From contig NZ_QYTW02000002.1 in assembly GCF_003605405.2 (NCBI RefSeq), positions 212,555 to 276,554 of the forward strand: DNA of 64,000 bases. Reading direction: 5' to 3'. A program made the translations under genes and the position numbers. The notes beneath the pieces were generated by a model. It saw nothing but the letters and a program-made list of their open reading frames with translations. It had not been told where the DNA came from and made no database searches. The DNA is from Siminovitchia terrae (GTDB lineage Bacteria; Bacillota; Bacilli; Bacillales; Bacillaceae_C). Of the stretch, positions 1-8,273 are shown one piece after another (position 1 is the first letter of the stretch; each line of letters begins with the position of its first letter).

Positions 1-1
1 G

Positions 2-373
2 ATTTTTACAGTTTCGGGTGCAAGCTTCTACCCGGATGGAGGAGGAGTTTGGTATACGGCAAGCAAGCATGCACAAATCGGTTTGCTTCGACAACTCGCA
101 TTTGAATTGGCTCCAAACATTCGAGTCAATGCGGTTGCCCCTGGCGGTACATTGACAGCCCTTTCTGTCATTCCTCCACTAACCCCATATGTAAAAATTA
201 TAGATAATGAGACAAAAGCAAAAAATATTAGAAAGCGTAATCCGCTTCAAATTGCTATGGCATCGGAAGATCATGTCGGAGCCTATGTTCTTTTGGCTTC
301 TGATGAATCGAAGGCAATCACTGGTGAGATCATTTCAAGTGATGGAGGATTGTCTGTACGCGGGCTGGGTTGA
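2..373 (+). CDS. SDR oxidoreductase, cis-dihydrodiol dehydrogenase-like (5' end outside window)
   Basis: The reading frame is open from base 2, so this is the C-terminal ~123 residues of a longer protein. The catalytic Tyr-x3-Lys motif of short-chain dehydrogenases is visible as YTASKHAQ, followed by a helix and the phrase ELAPNIRVNAVAPGGT. That stretch closely resembles the BphB/HcaB branch, which oxidises cis-dihydrodiols of aromatic rings to catechols with NAD+. The N-terminal Rossmann glycine motif lies outside the window. The stop is followed after about 30 bases by the VOC gene, so the two are probably co-transcribed. A ring-hydroxylating oxygenase upstream would fit but cannot be seen. 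SDR membership is certain; the substrate class is inferred from the motif neighbourhood only. Confidence 0.85.
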   Translation: MFTVSGASFYPDGGGVWYTASKHAQIGLLRQLAFELAPNIRVNAVAPGGTLTALSVIPPLTPYVKIIDNETKAKNIRKRNPLQIAMASEDHVGAYVLLASDESKAITGEIISSDGGLSVRGLG

Positions 374-403
374 CCGAATTTCCGGAAAAGGAGTAGATAT
401 TCC

Positions 404-1357
404 TTGAATAGACCGTTACTGGGCAATAACAAAATAAACCAATTAGCATTTGTTGTCAAGGATATTAAGGCAGCAAATGAAGCTTTCACAAAGTTATTGG
501 GGATAAGAAAAACGGAGCCTTTTTTGACAGGCGACAGCTCTGTTTCCAAGGTTATATTTAAAGGAAGCCCCAGCGAATCAAGATCCAAATTGGCTTTTTT
601 GAATACACCGACTGTTCAATTTGAACTTATTGAACCGGATGAGAATCCCGGAACCATGCGGGAGTTTCTGGACAAGGTTGGTGAAGGAATTCATCATATC
701 GCTTTTGATGTAGAATCAATTGATACCTATCTTCCGGTTATAGAAGAAAAGGGATATCTTGTTTTGCAAACTGGTGAATTTACCTTAAGTGAGGGACGGT
801 ACGTATATATTGATACATCTGCTGACCATAAAACTTTGATTGAGCTCCTTGAAAGTGAAGAGCCAAGGGAAGTGGGATGGGAAAAGCCAGAGGATGAAAA
901 TATGAGACCGTTGTTAGGTACTAACAAAGTGGAGCAGCTTGCATTTGTTGTGAAAGATCTTGATGCAGCGGCAGATGCTTATTGTCAATTGCTTGGTGTA
1001 AAGAAGCCCGAGGTTATTTACTCGGCTCCCAGGGAATTGACGAATGTTATTTATAAAGGGGAGCCTACAGAAGCTAAGTCGAAATATTTGTTTATTGATA
1101 CTCCTTTGATTCAAATTGAATTGATTGAGCCCGGCGACTCTCCGAGTACGTGGAAAGATCACCTTGATACGTATGGGGAAGGCGTTCACCATATATCATT
1201 TGTTGTTAATGATATGGATGAAAAAATTAAGATGCTTGAAGAGATGGGGTACCCGGTCATTCAAACAGGTAACTTTTATAATGGGAAAGGCCGATATGCA
1301 TACATGGATACGACCTCCACTTTTAAAGTCATCATTGAATTATTGGAGCGTTTTTAA
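404..1357 (+). CDS. Tandem-domain VOC (glyoxalase/epimerase-like) protein
   Basis: The 317-residue protein is an internal duplication. Residues ~1-155 and ~166-317 each begin with a near-identical (N)RPLLG-NK segment followed by QLAFVVKD, HHIAF or HHISF, and a terminal IELLE. These are the positions of metal ligands (Q/E, H, E) in the vicinal oxygen chelate fold shared by methylmalonyl-CoA epimerase, glyoxalase I and extradiol dioxygenases. The start is TTG at 404 with GGAAAAGGAG upstream. The stop codon lies inside the TTTAA that begins a structured repeat, so the original 3' end may have been altered slightly by insertion. A VOC protein is also part of the Pseudomonas itaconate locus that the cluster at 5.6-11 kb resembles. 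The precise reaction is unknown. Confidence 0.85.
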   Translation: MNRPLLGNNKINQLAFVVKDIKAANEAFTKLLGIRKTEPFLTGDSSVSKVIFKGSPSESRSKLAFLNTPTVQFELIEPDENPGTMREFLDKVGEGIHHIAFDVESIDTYLPVIEEKGYLVLQTGEFTLSEGRYVYIDTSADHKTLIELLESEEPREVGWEKPEDENMRPLLGTNKVEQLAFVVKDLDAAADAYCQLLGVKKPEVIYSAPRELTNVIYKGEPTEAKSKYLFIDTPLIQIELIEPGDSPSTWKDHLDTYGEGVHHISFVVNDMDEKIKMLEEMGYPVIQTGNFYNGKGRYAYMDTTSTFKVIIELLERF

Positions 1358-1532
1358 CTTCATTCAGCAGAAATCTCCCACTTCTGTAAGTGGTGAGCTG
1401 AATGCCTATTGGTATTTCGAGGGTTCAAACCCCGGCTGAATCAAGTCAAAGCCTCCGGCGGATGCCACAGATTTTCAGAGGAAATTTATCGAGCGGCGTT
1501 CGATAAAATCTGGGCGCAAATACGTCAAGGTC
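1353..1532 (+). ncRNA. HEARO/omega-RNA-like structured element, copy 1 (3' end altered)
   Basis: First of six related elements on the plus strand. After TTTAA comes CTTCATTCAGC, which can pair with GGCTGAAT about 80 bases on. Inside are the hairpin CTCCCACTT/AAGTGGTGAG and a GGGTT/AACCC hairpin. Then come the motif GGCGGATGCCACAG and a stem ATTTATCGAGC/GTTCGATAAAAT. The final CAAATACGCC-AA-GGCGCATTTG hairpin of the other copies is degraded here (ACGTCAAGG, then unrelated DNA). The GCGGATGCC motif matches my recollection of the HEARO RNA that serves as guide RNA for IscB. No IscB gene is present. Confidence 0.7.
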
Positions 1533-1610
1533 ACCATTAGTTGTTAATGCATTGTTGCATGAACTGAGTTTGTCTATTTAAAAGGCCAAATTTTAGGAAT
1601 GGGGATTGTT

Positions 1611-3374
1611 ATGAAAGCACAAATCGCATGGAAGGTCGGAGGTCAGCAAGGAGAAGGAATTGAAAGTACGGGAGAAATCTTTTCCGTCGGCCTGAACCGG
1701 CTGGGTTACTTTTTATATGGATATCGTCACTTCTCATCCAGAATCAAAGGCGGTCATACGAATAATAAAATTCGTGTGAGCACAGAGAAGGTAAATGCAG
1801 TTTCGGGTGATTTAGATATTCTTGTAGCTTTTGACCAAGAAACGATTGATTTGAACGAACATGAACTGACAGAAGAAGGCATCATTATTGCTGATGCTAA
1901 ATTTAACCCGACGAAGCCGGAAAACTCAAAAGCTCAGCTATATGCTGTCCCATTTACGGAAATTGCTTCTGAACTGGGCACTTCTTTAATGAAGAATATG
2001 GTAGCTATTGGCGCTACATGTGCTGTGATGAATCTGGAGGTTGAGGTTTTCACCAGCGTCATCAGAGAAATATTTGGAAGAAAAGGGGAAGAGATTGTTC
2101 AGAAGAATATGCAGGCGATGCAGGAAGGGTATTTGTATATAAAAGACAGCTTGGGAGACTCAGGCTCTTCATTATCTCTTGCAGAAGCTGATGGTATAAG
2201 AAGAATGTTCATGATAGGAAATGATGCCATTGCTCTGGGAGCTTTAGCTGCGGGAGTTCGTCTGATGCCTGCTTATCCAATTACACCTGCTTCTGACATC
2301 ATGGAATATTTGATTAAAAAGTTGCCAAAGGTCGGCGGCACCGTTATTCAAACGGAAGATGAAATTGCGGCTGTAACAATGGCGATTGGCTCCAATTATA
2401 CTGGAACCCGTGCTTTTACTGCTTCTGCAGGTCCGGGATTATCACTGATGATGGAGGCCATTGGACTATCCGGAATGACTGAAACACCGCTAGTTGTCGT
2501 GGATACACAGCGGGGAGGCCCTTCTACAGGGTTGCCGACAAAACAGGAACAGTCTGATTTGATGCAAATGATTTATGGAACACATGGGGAGATCCCAAAA
2601 GTAGTAATTGCTCCGAGCACAGCGGAAGAAGCTTTTTATGATGCGGTCGAAGCATTTAATATTGCGGATGAATACCAATGTCCGGTTATTCTCTTATCTG
2701 ATCTACAGCTTTCTTTGGCCAAGCAGACAGTCAATCCGTTTGATCTGGGACAAGTGGAGATTCGACGGGGAAAATTGGTTCAGGAAGTGGAAGCGCAAGA
2801 AGATAAGTCGACCTATTTTAAGCGTTTCGAAATAACGGAGGATGGCATTTCACCGAGAGTGCTTCCAGGTACAAAAGATGGCATTCACCATGTGACAGGA
2901 CTGGAGCATGATGAAGAGGGACGACCGAACGAATTTGCGCCGAATCGGAAAAAGCAAATGGACAAAAGGATGCGTAAACTAAGCAACTTTGTGGAAAAAT
3001 TCCCGAATCCGATTGCAGTACATGCACCTCATGAGCAAGCAGATTTGCTGCTCATTGGCTTCAATTCCACAAGGGGTGCCATTGAAGAAGCGATGGAACT
3101 GCTTGAAAAAGATGGAGTCAAAGTAAATCATGTGCATATTCGGTTAATCCATCCATTTCCAGCAGATCAGGTAAGGCCATATATTGATTCAGCCAAGCAT
3201 GTGCTAGTCCTGGAAAATAATGCGACCGGCCAACTGGCCAATATCATCAAAATGAATGTAGGATATATTGATAAAATTCAAAGCCATTTGAGGTTTGATG
3301 GCGACCCATTCTATTCAGAGGATGTCTATAAAGCGAGCAGGGAGGTGCTGGAGCATGGCTACGTCAATATTTAA
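1611..3374 (+). CDS. korA: 2-oxoacid:ferredoxin oxidoreductase, fused gamma-alpha subunit
   Basis: This subunit of the thiamine-dependent 2-oxoacid:ferredoxin oxidoreductase binds and decarboxylates a 2-oxoacid with its beta partner, giving an acyl-CoA and reduced ferredoxin. Residues ~1-185 are the gamma domain (GGQQGEGIESTGEIFS, then RIKGGHTN). Residues ~200-430 are the alpha pyrimidine-binding domain with the family phrase AYPITPASDIMEYL and the TEDEIAA segment. The rest is the C-terminal transketolase-like domain ending in VLVLENNATGQLA. ATG 1611 is preferred over the in-frame ATG at 1599 because GGGGA sits at proper spacing before it. It overlaps the beta gene by 20 bases, as expected for a stoichiometric complex. 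The 2-oxoglutarate rather than pyruvate assignment follows the fused gamma-alpha layout and is not proven. Confidence 0.93.
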   Translation: MKAQIAWKVGGQQGEGIESTGEIFSVGLNRLGYFLYGYRHFSSRIKGGHTNNKIRVSTEKVNAVSGDLDILVAFDQETIDLNEHELTEEGIIIADAKFNPTKPENSKAQLYAVPFTEIASELGTSLMKNMVAIGATCAVMNLEVEVFTSVIREIFGRKGEEIVQKNMQAMQEGYLYIKDSLGDSGSSLSLAEADGIRRMFMIGNDAIALGALAAGVRLMPAYPITPASDIMEYLIKKLPKVGGTVIQTEDEIAAVTMAIGSNYTGTRAFTASAGPGLSLMMEAIGLSGMTETPLVVVDTQRGGPSTGLPTKQEQSDLMQMIYGTHGEIPKVVIAPSTAEEAFYDAVEAFNIADEYQCPVILLSDLQLSLAKQTVNPFDLGQVEIRRGKLVQEVEAQEDKSTYFKRFEITEDGISPRVLPGTKDGIHHVTGLEHDEEGRPNEFAPNRKKQMDKRMRKLSNFVEKFPNPIAVHAPHEQADLLLIGFNSTRGAIEEAMELLEKDGVKVNHVHIRLIHPFPADQVRPYIDSAKHVLVLENNATGQLANIIKMNVGYIDKIQSHLRFDGDPFYSEDVYKASREVLEHGYVNI

Positions 3375-4224
3375 AGACTTCCGAAATGGTGTAAAGCCCA
3401 ATTGGTGCCCAGGCTGCGGAGACTTTTCGGTTCAGGCTGCCATCCAGCGTGCGGCTGCAAATACAGGGCTTACCCCTGAAGAGCTCGTCCTTGTTTCAGG
3501 TATTGGATGCTCTGGCCGGATATCGGGCTATATTAGATCTTATGGATTTCACGGCGTCCATGGACGTGCGCTTCCGATTGCTCAGGGAGTGAAACTGGCC
3601 AATCGTGATCTCACTGTGATTGCAGCCGGTGGTGACGGCGATGGGTTTGCTATCGGAATCGGTCATACGATCCATGCCATGCGTCGTAACATGGACATCA
3701 CCTATATCGTGATGGACAACCAAGTTTATGGATTAACAAAAGGCCAGACATCGCCACGTTCGGAAGATGGGTTTATTACGTCTTCCACTCCGGATGGATC
3801 CATCGAGAGAGCGCTCTCGCCAATGGAGACCGCATTGATCAGTGGAGCAACATTCGTGGCCCAGAGTTTTTCGTCAGATATAAAAGATTTGACAGCCACA
3901 ATTGAAGCTGGAATTCAGCATAAAGGATTCTCAATCATTAATGTGTACAGTCCTTGCGTAACCTACAATAAGGTGAATACGTACGAGTGGTTTAAAGAGA
4001 ACTTGACCAAGCTGAGTGATATTGAGGGGTATGATCCCACCAATCGTACAATGGCTATGAACACTTTAATGGAAAACAACAGCCTTGTAACAGGGATTAT
4101 CTACCAAGAAGAGCGGCCTTCGTATCAGGAGATGGTGAAAGGATATGCTGACAAACCTTTGGTGCAGTCCCAGCTAAATTTGGAACCTGAACTTTTCCAG
4201 GAGCTTGTCAATGAATTTATGTGA
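3355..4224 (+). CDS. korB: 2-oxoacid:ferredoxin oxidoreductase beta subunit
   Basis: The beta subunit carries thiamine diphosphate and an iron-sulfur cluster. The N-terminal WCPGCGDF, GIGCSGR and later SPCVTYN supply the cluster cysteines. GGDGDGFAIGIGHTIHA and MDNQVYGLTKGQTSP form the thiamine-diphosphate/Mg site. The start is ATG 3355, with GGAGGTG about six bases upstream. An in-frame extension back to 3295 reads through the end of korA and is not used. The 289-residue length is normal for the family. The ferredoxin gene that follows is the likely electron acceptor, making a compact three-gene module. Confidence 0.94.
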   Translation: MATSIFKDFRNGVKPNWCPGCGDFSVQAAIQRAAANTGLTPEELVLVSGIGCSGRISGYIRSYGFHGVHGRALPIAQGVKLANRDLTVIAAGGDGDGFAIGIGHTIHAMRRNMDITYIVMDNQVYGLTKGQTSPRSEDGFITSSTPDGSIERALSPMETALISGATFVAQSFSSDIKDLTATIEAGIQHKGFSIINVYSPCVTYNKVNTYEWFKENLTKLSDIEGYDPTNRTMAMNTLMENNSLVTGIIYQEERPSYQEMVKGYADKPLVQSQLNLEPELFQELVNEFM

Positions 4225-4247
4225 AGCTTTTCGGATTAACAAACTGA

Positions 4248-4532
<285 letters not shown>

Positions 4533-4554
4533 AAACAGCATAAAATCGAGTGGA

Positions 4555-4582
4555 GGAGAGATTAGGTTCTCTCCTTATTTAT
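4555..4582 (+). terminator. Intrinsic terminator after ferredoxin
   Basis: GGAGAGA and TCTCTCC form a 7-bp stem with a short loop, followed by TTATTTATTT. A second weaker CCCTG/CAGGG stem followed by TTTTTC lies at about 4604-4640. Bases 4640-4767 hold nothing else I can recognise. Confidence 0.7.
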
Positions 4583-4767
4583 TTGCAAAAAAGCGCCCTG
4601 TAACGTAGAGCTCATGCATTAGATTCAGGGTTTTTCTTTTTCTTATCGAGCTGTTCTAGCTAATCGTTGAAATGTCAGCTTGTTTAAAAAAGCCGTTGAT
4701 AACTTCCAGAATTTGGCGGGACGGGAATTTCCAATCAGATTTCCTCTTGATTAAATAGCTTCTCAAT

Positions 4768-5493
4768 CTACATATTTTTATGATTCCATCTCGATTTTCT
4801 TAGAATGAATTTGGTTATCCGCAGTTCAAGGATGAAGGCCAATATGTAACTGATGATGGCGGCATGCATGATCACGCCAAGGATCGTTAAAATAATAATG
4901 ATTGCATTACCCATGACAGTGACCGGTTGAAGGCTGCCTTTTCCAAAGAAAACGAGCGACATAAGGCATTCCTTTAGGGCGTCTTTATATGAAAGGATAG
5001 CGGGCTCCAAGTGATGCAAAGGGATAGTGAATAGAAAGACAAGGATCATATTGAAGGGAAGGAACATGATCAGCCTTCTCTTTTTCAGCTTGTCCACCAT
5101 AGGGGAAGCAAAATATTTTGTCATGACCTTTAATCGGAATAAATAGAAGATCCGAGCGATCCTTGCGAGTTGAAAAATACTGTCCAGCGGAATGATGGCA
5201 ATGAGTAAAAAGGGATTTTCTTTCACAAAGGTCCATTTATTATCAGCTCGAAAAAAACGGATAGAGAAGTCCAAAAAGAAAACTGCCCAAACTGTCCAAG
5301 TGATGAAGATCCTTATACCGCTTTGAACCCAAATCGTTGCTACAGAAGCAACGGCAAAAAGGATCATGCAGATTTCAAAAATCAATTTTGCGCGGAAATA
5401 ATGTTGAACGGCGGCCAGCTCCTTTCCCGTGTTCCTGTGGATTTTATCATGAAAGGACTGATCTATAAAGATATCTTTGTAATAAAAAGACAT
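4768..5493 (-). CDS. Ion-channel-like membrane protein with altered pore loop
   Basis: The 241-residue protein has about five hydrophobic segments (near residues 34-55, 62-80, 95-115, 140-160 and 195-225) in the arrangement of voltage-gated-like channels. It includes an S4-like stretch with spaced arginines (LARIARIFYLFRLK) and a pore-loop-like region before the last helix. Where potassium channels have a TVGYG filter followed by P-x-T, this protein reads VFFGKGSLQPVTVMG, so the selectivity filter is not canonical. It stands alone between two plus-strand operons. It could be a non-selective channel, a regulatory subunit or a decayed channel. The family call is moderate and the function open. 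Confidence 0.6.
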   Translation of the reverse strand: MSFYYKDIFIDQSFHDKIHRNTGKELAAVQHYFRAKLIFEICMILFAVASVATIWVQSGIRIFITWTVWAVFFLDFSIRFFRADNKWTFVKENPFLLIAIIPLDSIFQLARIARIFYLFRLKVMTKYFASPMVDKLKKRRLIMFLPFNMILVFLFTIPLHHLEPAILSYKDALKECLMSLVFFGKGSLQPVTVMGNAIIIILTILGVIMHAAIISYILAFILELRITKFILRKSRWNHKNM

Positions 5494-5628
5494 AGAGGGG
5501 GATTACAATTTATTTGATTTTTTTAATTAAATTCAGATTATTTACTTTACACAGAAAAATTAATGTATTATGATAATAATTGTATCCAATATCCAAAACC
5601 AAAAAAACCTACTAAAAAGGTGATATTT

Positions 5629-6489
5629 ATGTACAGGTCGTGGTTGTTTGTACCGGGAAGCCAGGATAAACACCTAAAAAAAGTAAAGGAGCTTAAGGCG
5701 GATGTAATTATTTTTGATTTGGAAGACTCTGTCATTAAATCAAAAAAAGACGAGGCAAGAGTCAAAGTTTCAGAGGCAATCAAGAAAATGCGGACAAATG
5801 TAAAATTTGTAAGGGTTAATGGGGTACATACTGAATTTTTCATAAATGATCTCGAAGAATTGGTGAGACCTGGCTTAACAGGCATTGTTCTTCCGAAAAT
5901 CAACAAAAGGGACGATATGATTATTGCCGATTATATGTTGAATCAAATTGAAATGAAATACTTACTTGAACCTAAGTCGTTAACGATTGTTCCCATTATC
6001 GAATCCGCTCAAGCTCTTCATAATGCATATGATATTGCGACCTCTTGCAGTAGGGTTAAGTGCTTGGCATTTGGGGCTGAAGATTTGATGTTTGACATGA
6101 ATATCAAATCAAGTAATGGAATAGAAACATTATATGCACGTTCAAAGATGATAGAGGTCTCCAAAGCCTCAAGCATAGATCCCCCCATTGATCAGATTTA
6201 TCCGAATTTCAGTGATATGGAAGGGCTGAAGGTGGAAGCGGAGAAAGGGAGAAATTTGGGTTTTCAAGGAAAGCTATTGATTCATCCAAACCAAGTCGCA
6301 ACGATTAACAAAGTTTTCACTCCCACAAACGAAGAAATTAAGGAAGCGAAAGAAGTAATAGAAAAGTACTATCAAGCGATAGATGAAGGATTTGGTGTAT
6401 CAAAGGTAAATGGAAAGATGATAGATGCTCCTATTGTGGAAAAGGCAAAAAGGATTCTTGAATATGATGAAAGAAACAACACAATGTGA
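5629..6489 (+). CDS. CitE-like CoA-ester lyase (HpcH/HpaI family; possible citramalyl-CoA lyase)
   Basis: The 286-residue TIM-barrel lyase begins RSWLFVPGSQDKHLKK, the signature start of the CitE/malyl-CoA lyase group. It carries the acyl-binding Arg in FVRVNG and the Mg ligands in PIIESAQAL and FGAEDLMFD. These enzymes split or form 3-hydroxyacyl-CoA esters with acetyl-CoA. ATG 5629 follows AAAAAGGTGA; an in-frame ATG at 5563 lacks a ribosome binding site. It heads an operon with a class III CoA-transferase and a MaoC hydratase. That trio performs itaconate to acetyl-CoA plus pyruvate in Pseudomonas (Ccl, Ict, Ich), so (S)-citramalyl-CoA lyase is a reasonable inference. Malyl- or methylmalyl-CoA lyase is the alternative. 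Confidence 0.85.
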   Translation: MYRSWLFVPGSQDKHLKKVKELKADVIIFDLEDSVIKSKKDEARVKVSEAIKKMRTNVKFVRVNGVHTEFFINDLEELVRPGLTGIVLPKINKRDDMIIADYMLNQIEMKYLLEPKSLTIVPIIESAQALHNAYDIATSCSRVKCLAFGAEDLMFDMNIKSSNGIETLYARSKMIEVSKASSIDPPIDQIYPNFSDMEGLKVEAEKGRNLGFQGKLLIHPNQVATINKVFTPTNEEIKEAKEVIEKYYQAIDEGFGVSKVNGKMIDAPIVEKAKRILEYDERNNTM

Positions 6490-6531
6490 GAGATGTTGTT
6501 GCAGTGAAACCTTACAGAGAGGTGAAAAAAG

Positions 6532-7686
6532 ATGCTTCCATTGAAAGGTATAACAGTTGTTGCATTGGAGCAGGCAATTGCAGTTCCATTTGCAACGCGC
6601 CAATTGGCCGATCTGGGGGCAAGGGTCATTAAAATAGAACGGCCGGTAACTGGGGATTTTGCAAGAAATTATGATACAACGGTAAATGGATTATCAAGTC
6701 ATTTTGTTTGGTGCAATCGTTCAAAAGAGTCCATTGTTCTAGATTTAAAAAATGAAAAAGATAAAGAGGCATTCAATCGCCTGCTTGAAATAGCGGATGT
6801 TTTTATACAAAATCTTGCCCCAGGAGCATTGGAGAGAATGGGGTATGAACCAAAAAAGTTGATTCAAAAACACCCAAAGTTGATTATATGCAGTTTATCT
6901 GGCTATGGCAGCGGAGGGTTATACCAAAACAAAAAAGCATACGATCTGCTTATCCAATGTGAATCAGGTCTCGTGTCAATAACGGGAAGCAAAGATACCC
7001 CTTCCAAGGCAGGAATATCAATCGCCGATATTGCTGGAGGCATGTATGTATACTCAGGGGTTCTTACAGCGCTTTTAAACCGTGAAAAATCAGGTGAAGG
7101 TACAATTTTGGAAGTCTCCATGTTGGAGGCCCTTGGTGAATGGATGAGTTATCCGATGTATTATGCTGCTTATGGAGGAAAGGATCCGGAAAGGACGGGT
7201 GCTAGTCACTCAACAATCTATCCGTACGGCTCATTTGCATGTAAAGAAGGGAAAAAGGTTTTTCTGGGCATACAAAATGAAAGGGAATGGGCCAGCTTTT
7301 GCGAGCATGTTCTAAAAAAAACTTTTCTTGTTACAGACGCGAGATTTATGAACAATACAAACAGATCAAAAAATCGGGAAGAGTTAAAAGGAATCATAGA
7401 GAACCAATTTAAAGAAATGTCTATTCATGATGTTATTTCAAAATTGGAAAAAGCAAAGATAGCCAATGCAAGACTAAACACGATGAAAGATTTCTTTGAA
7501 CATCCACAGTTGGAAGCACGTGAACGGTGGAGGACGGTTAAAACCACTGCCGGCAGTATTGCTGCTTTAATTCCTCCGGTTACAATGGAAGGATTCGAAC
7601 CGGCCATGGATTCGGTACCTTCTTTGGGAGAACATACTGATGCCATTTTGACAGAGTTGGGACTGAGCTCTTTTTCTAATGAATAA
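6532..7686 (+). CDS. Class III CoA-transferase (CaiB/BaiF family)
   Basis: The 384-residue protein starts PLKGITVVALEQAIAVPFATRQLADLGARVIKIERP, the typical family N-terminus. The catalytic aspartate is expected in GISIADIAGG (about residue 168). The later STIYPYGSF and PPVTMEGF segments also match the family. It moves CoA from succinyl-CoA or a related ester onto a free carboxylic acid. GAGAGGTG precedes the start and the gap to the lyase gene is 42 bases. Together with its neighbours it would activate itaconate or a similar branched dicarboxylate. The family is certain; the acid is inferred from context. Confidence 0.9.
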   Translation: MLPLKGITVVALEQAIAVPFATRQLADLGARVIKIERPVTGDFARNYDTTVNGLSSHFVWCNRSKESIVLDLKNEKDKEAFNRLLEIADVFIQNLAPGALERMGYEPKKLIQKHPKLIICSLSGYGSGGLYQNKKAYDLLIQCESGLVSITGSKDTPSKAGISIADIAGGMYVYSGVLTALLNREKSGEGTILEVSMLEALGEWMSYPMYYAAYGGKDPERTGASHSTIYPYGSFACKEGKKVFLGIQNEREWASFCEHVLKKTFLVTDARFMNNTNRSKNREELKGIIENQFKEMSIHDVISKLEKAKIANARLNTMKDFFEHPQLEARERWRTVKTTAGSIAALIPPVTMEGFEPAMDSVPSLGEHTDAILTELGLSSFSNE

Positions 7687-7721
7687 AGGCTGATCAATTT
7701 TTTCGAAGAGGGAGGATGGAA

Positions 7722-8243
7722 ATGGGTATTAAGGAAGGCTGGACAAGCCGGTTTTTCGAGGATTTTGAAGTTGGGGATATTTACCCGCATCCTTTGGGGA
7801 GAACAGTCACAAAAACAGACAATATCTGGATGACTTTGCTTACACAAAACACCAATCCCATTCATTTTGATGACTATTATTCAAAGCAGACAGAGTTTGA
7901 AGAACCATTGGTTGATTCAACATTCACGCTTGCTCTTGTTACAGGTCAATCAGTCACTGATATATCCCAAAATGCGATGGCAAACTTGGGATGGGACGAA
8001 ATACGCTTGCCCAATCCTGTGTTTGAGGGTGATACCATTTATTCCTATTCTAAAGTGCTTCATAAACGTGAATCCAAGTCGCGCAATAATGTTGGCATTG
8101 TTCATGTGAAGACTGTGGGATATAACCAAAATGGCGAAATTGTCATCACCTATAAGCGAACTTTTATGGTCTATAAAAAAGATAAGGCTCCGAATAGAGA
8201 GAGTCATTTGTTAAAACAGGTGCTGGAAAAGGACAAGGATTAA
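7722..8243 (+). CDS. MaoC-fold hydratase (mesaconyl/itaconyl-CoA hydratase-like)
   Basis: The 173-residue hot-dog-fold protein carries the hydratase motif as TQNTNPIHFDDYY. In classical (R)-enoyl-CoA hydratases this site is G-D-x-N-P-x-H. Here Asn takes the Asp position, which I associate with the mesaconyl-CoA or methylmalyl-CoA dehydratase branch. The segment LVDSTFTLALVTGQSV also suits that branch. ATG 7722 is preferred to the ATG at 7716 because GGAGG directly abuts 7716. The gene follows the CoA-transferase by 35 bases and precedes the acyl-CoA dehydrogenase. Itaconyl-CoA hydration to citramalyl-CoA is the inferred reaction. Confidence 0.82.
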   Translation: MGIKEGWTSRFFEDFEVGDIYPHPLGRTVTKTDNIWMTLLTQNTNPIHFDDYYSKQTEFEEPLVDSTFTLALVTGQSVTDISQNAMANLGWDEIRLPNPVFEGDTIYSYSKVLHKRESKSRNNVGIVHVKTVGYNQNGEIVITYKRTFMVYKKDKAPNRESHLLKQVLEKDKD

Positions 8244-8273
8244 GCTACGGATAAATCGTTTGAAGCGGGAGGC

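Noticed and set aside
4985-5236. 83-residue ORF inside the channel-like gene
   Set aside because: It is an overlapping frame on the same strand without family features or a plausible start site.
5563-5628. N-terminal extension of the CitE-like lyase
   Set aside because: No ribosome binding site before 5563. The family start RSWLFVPGS follows ATG 5629, which has AAAAAGGTGA upstream.
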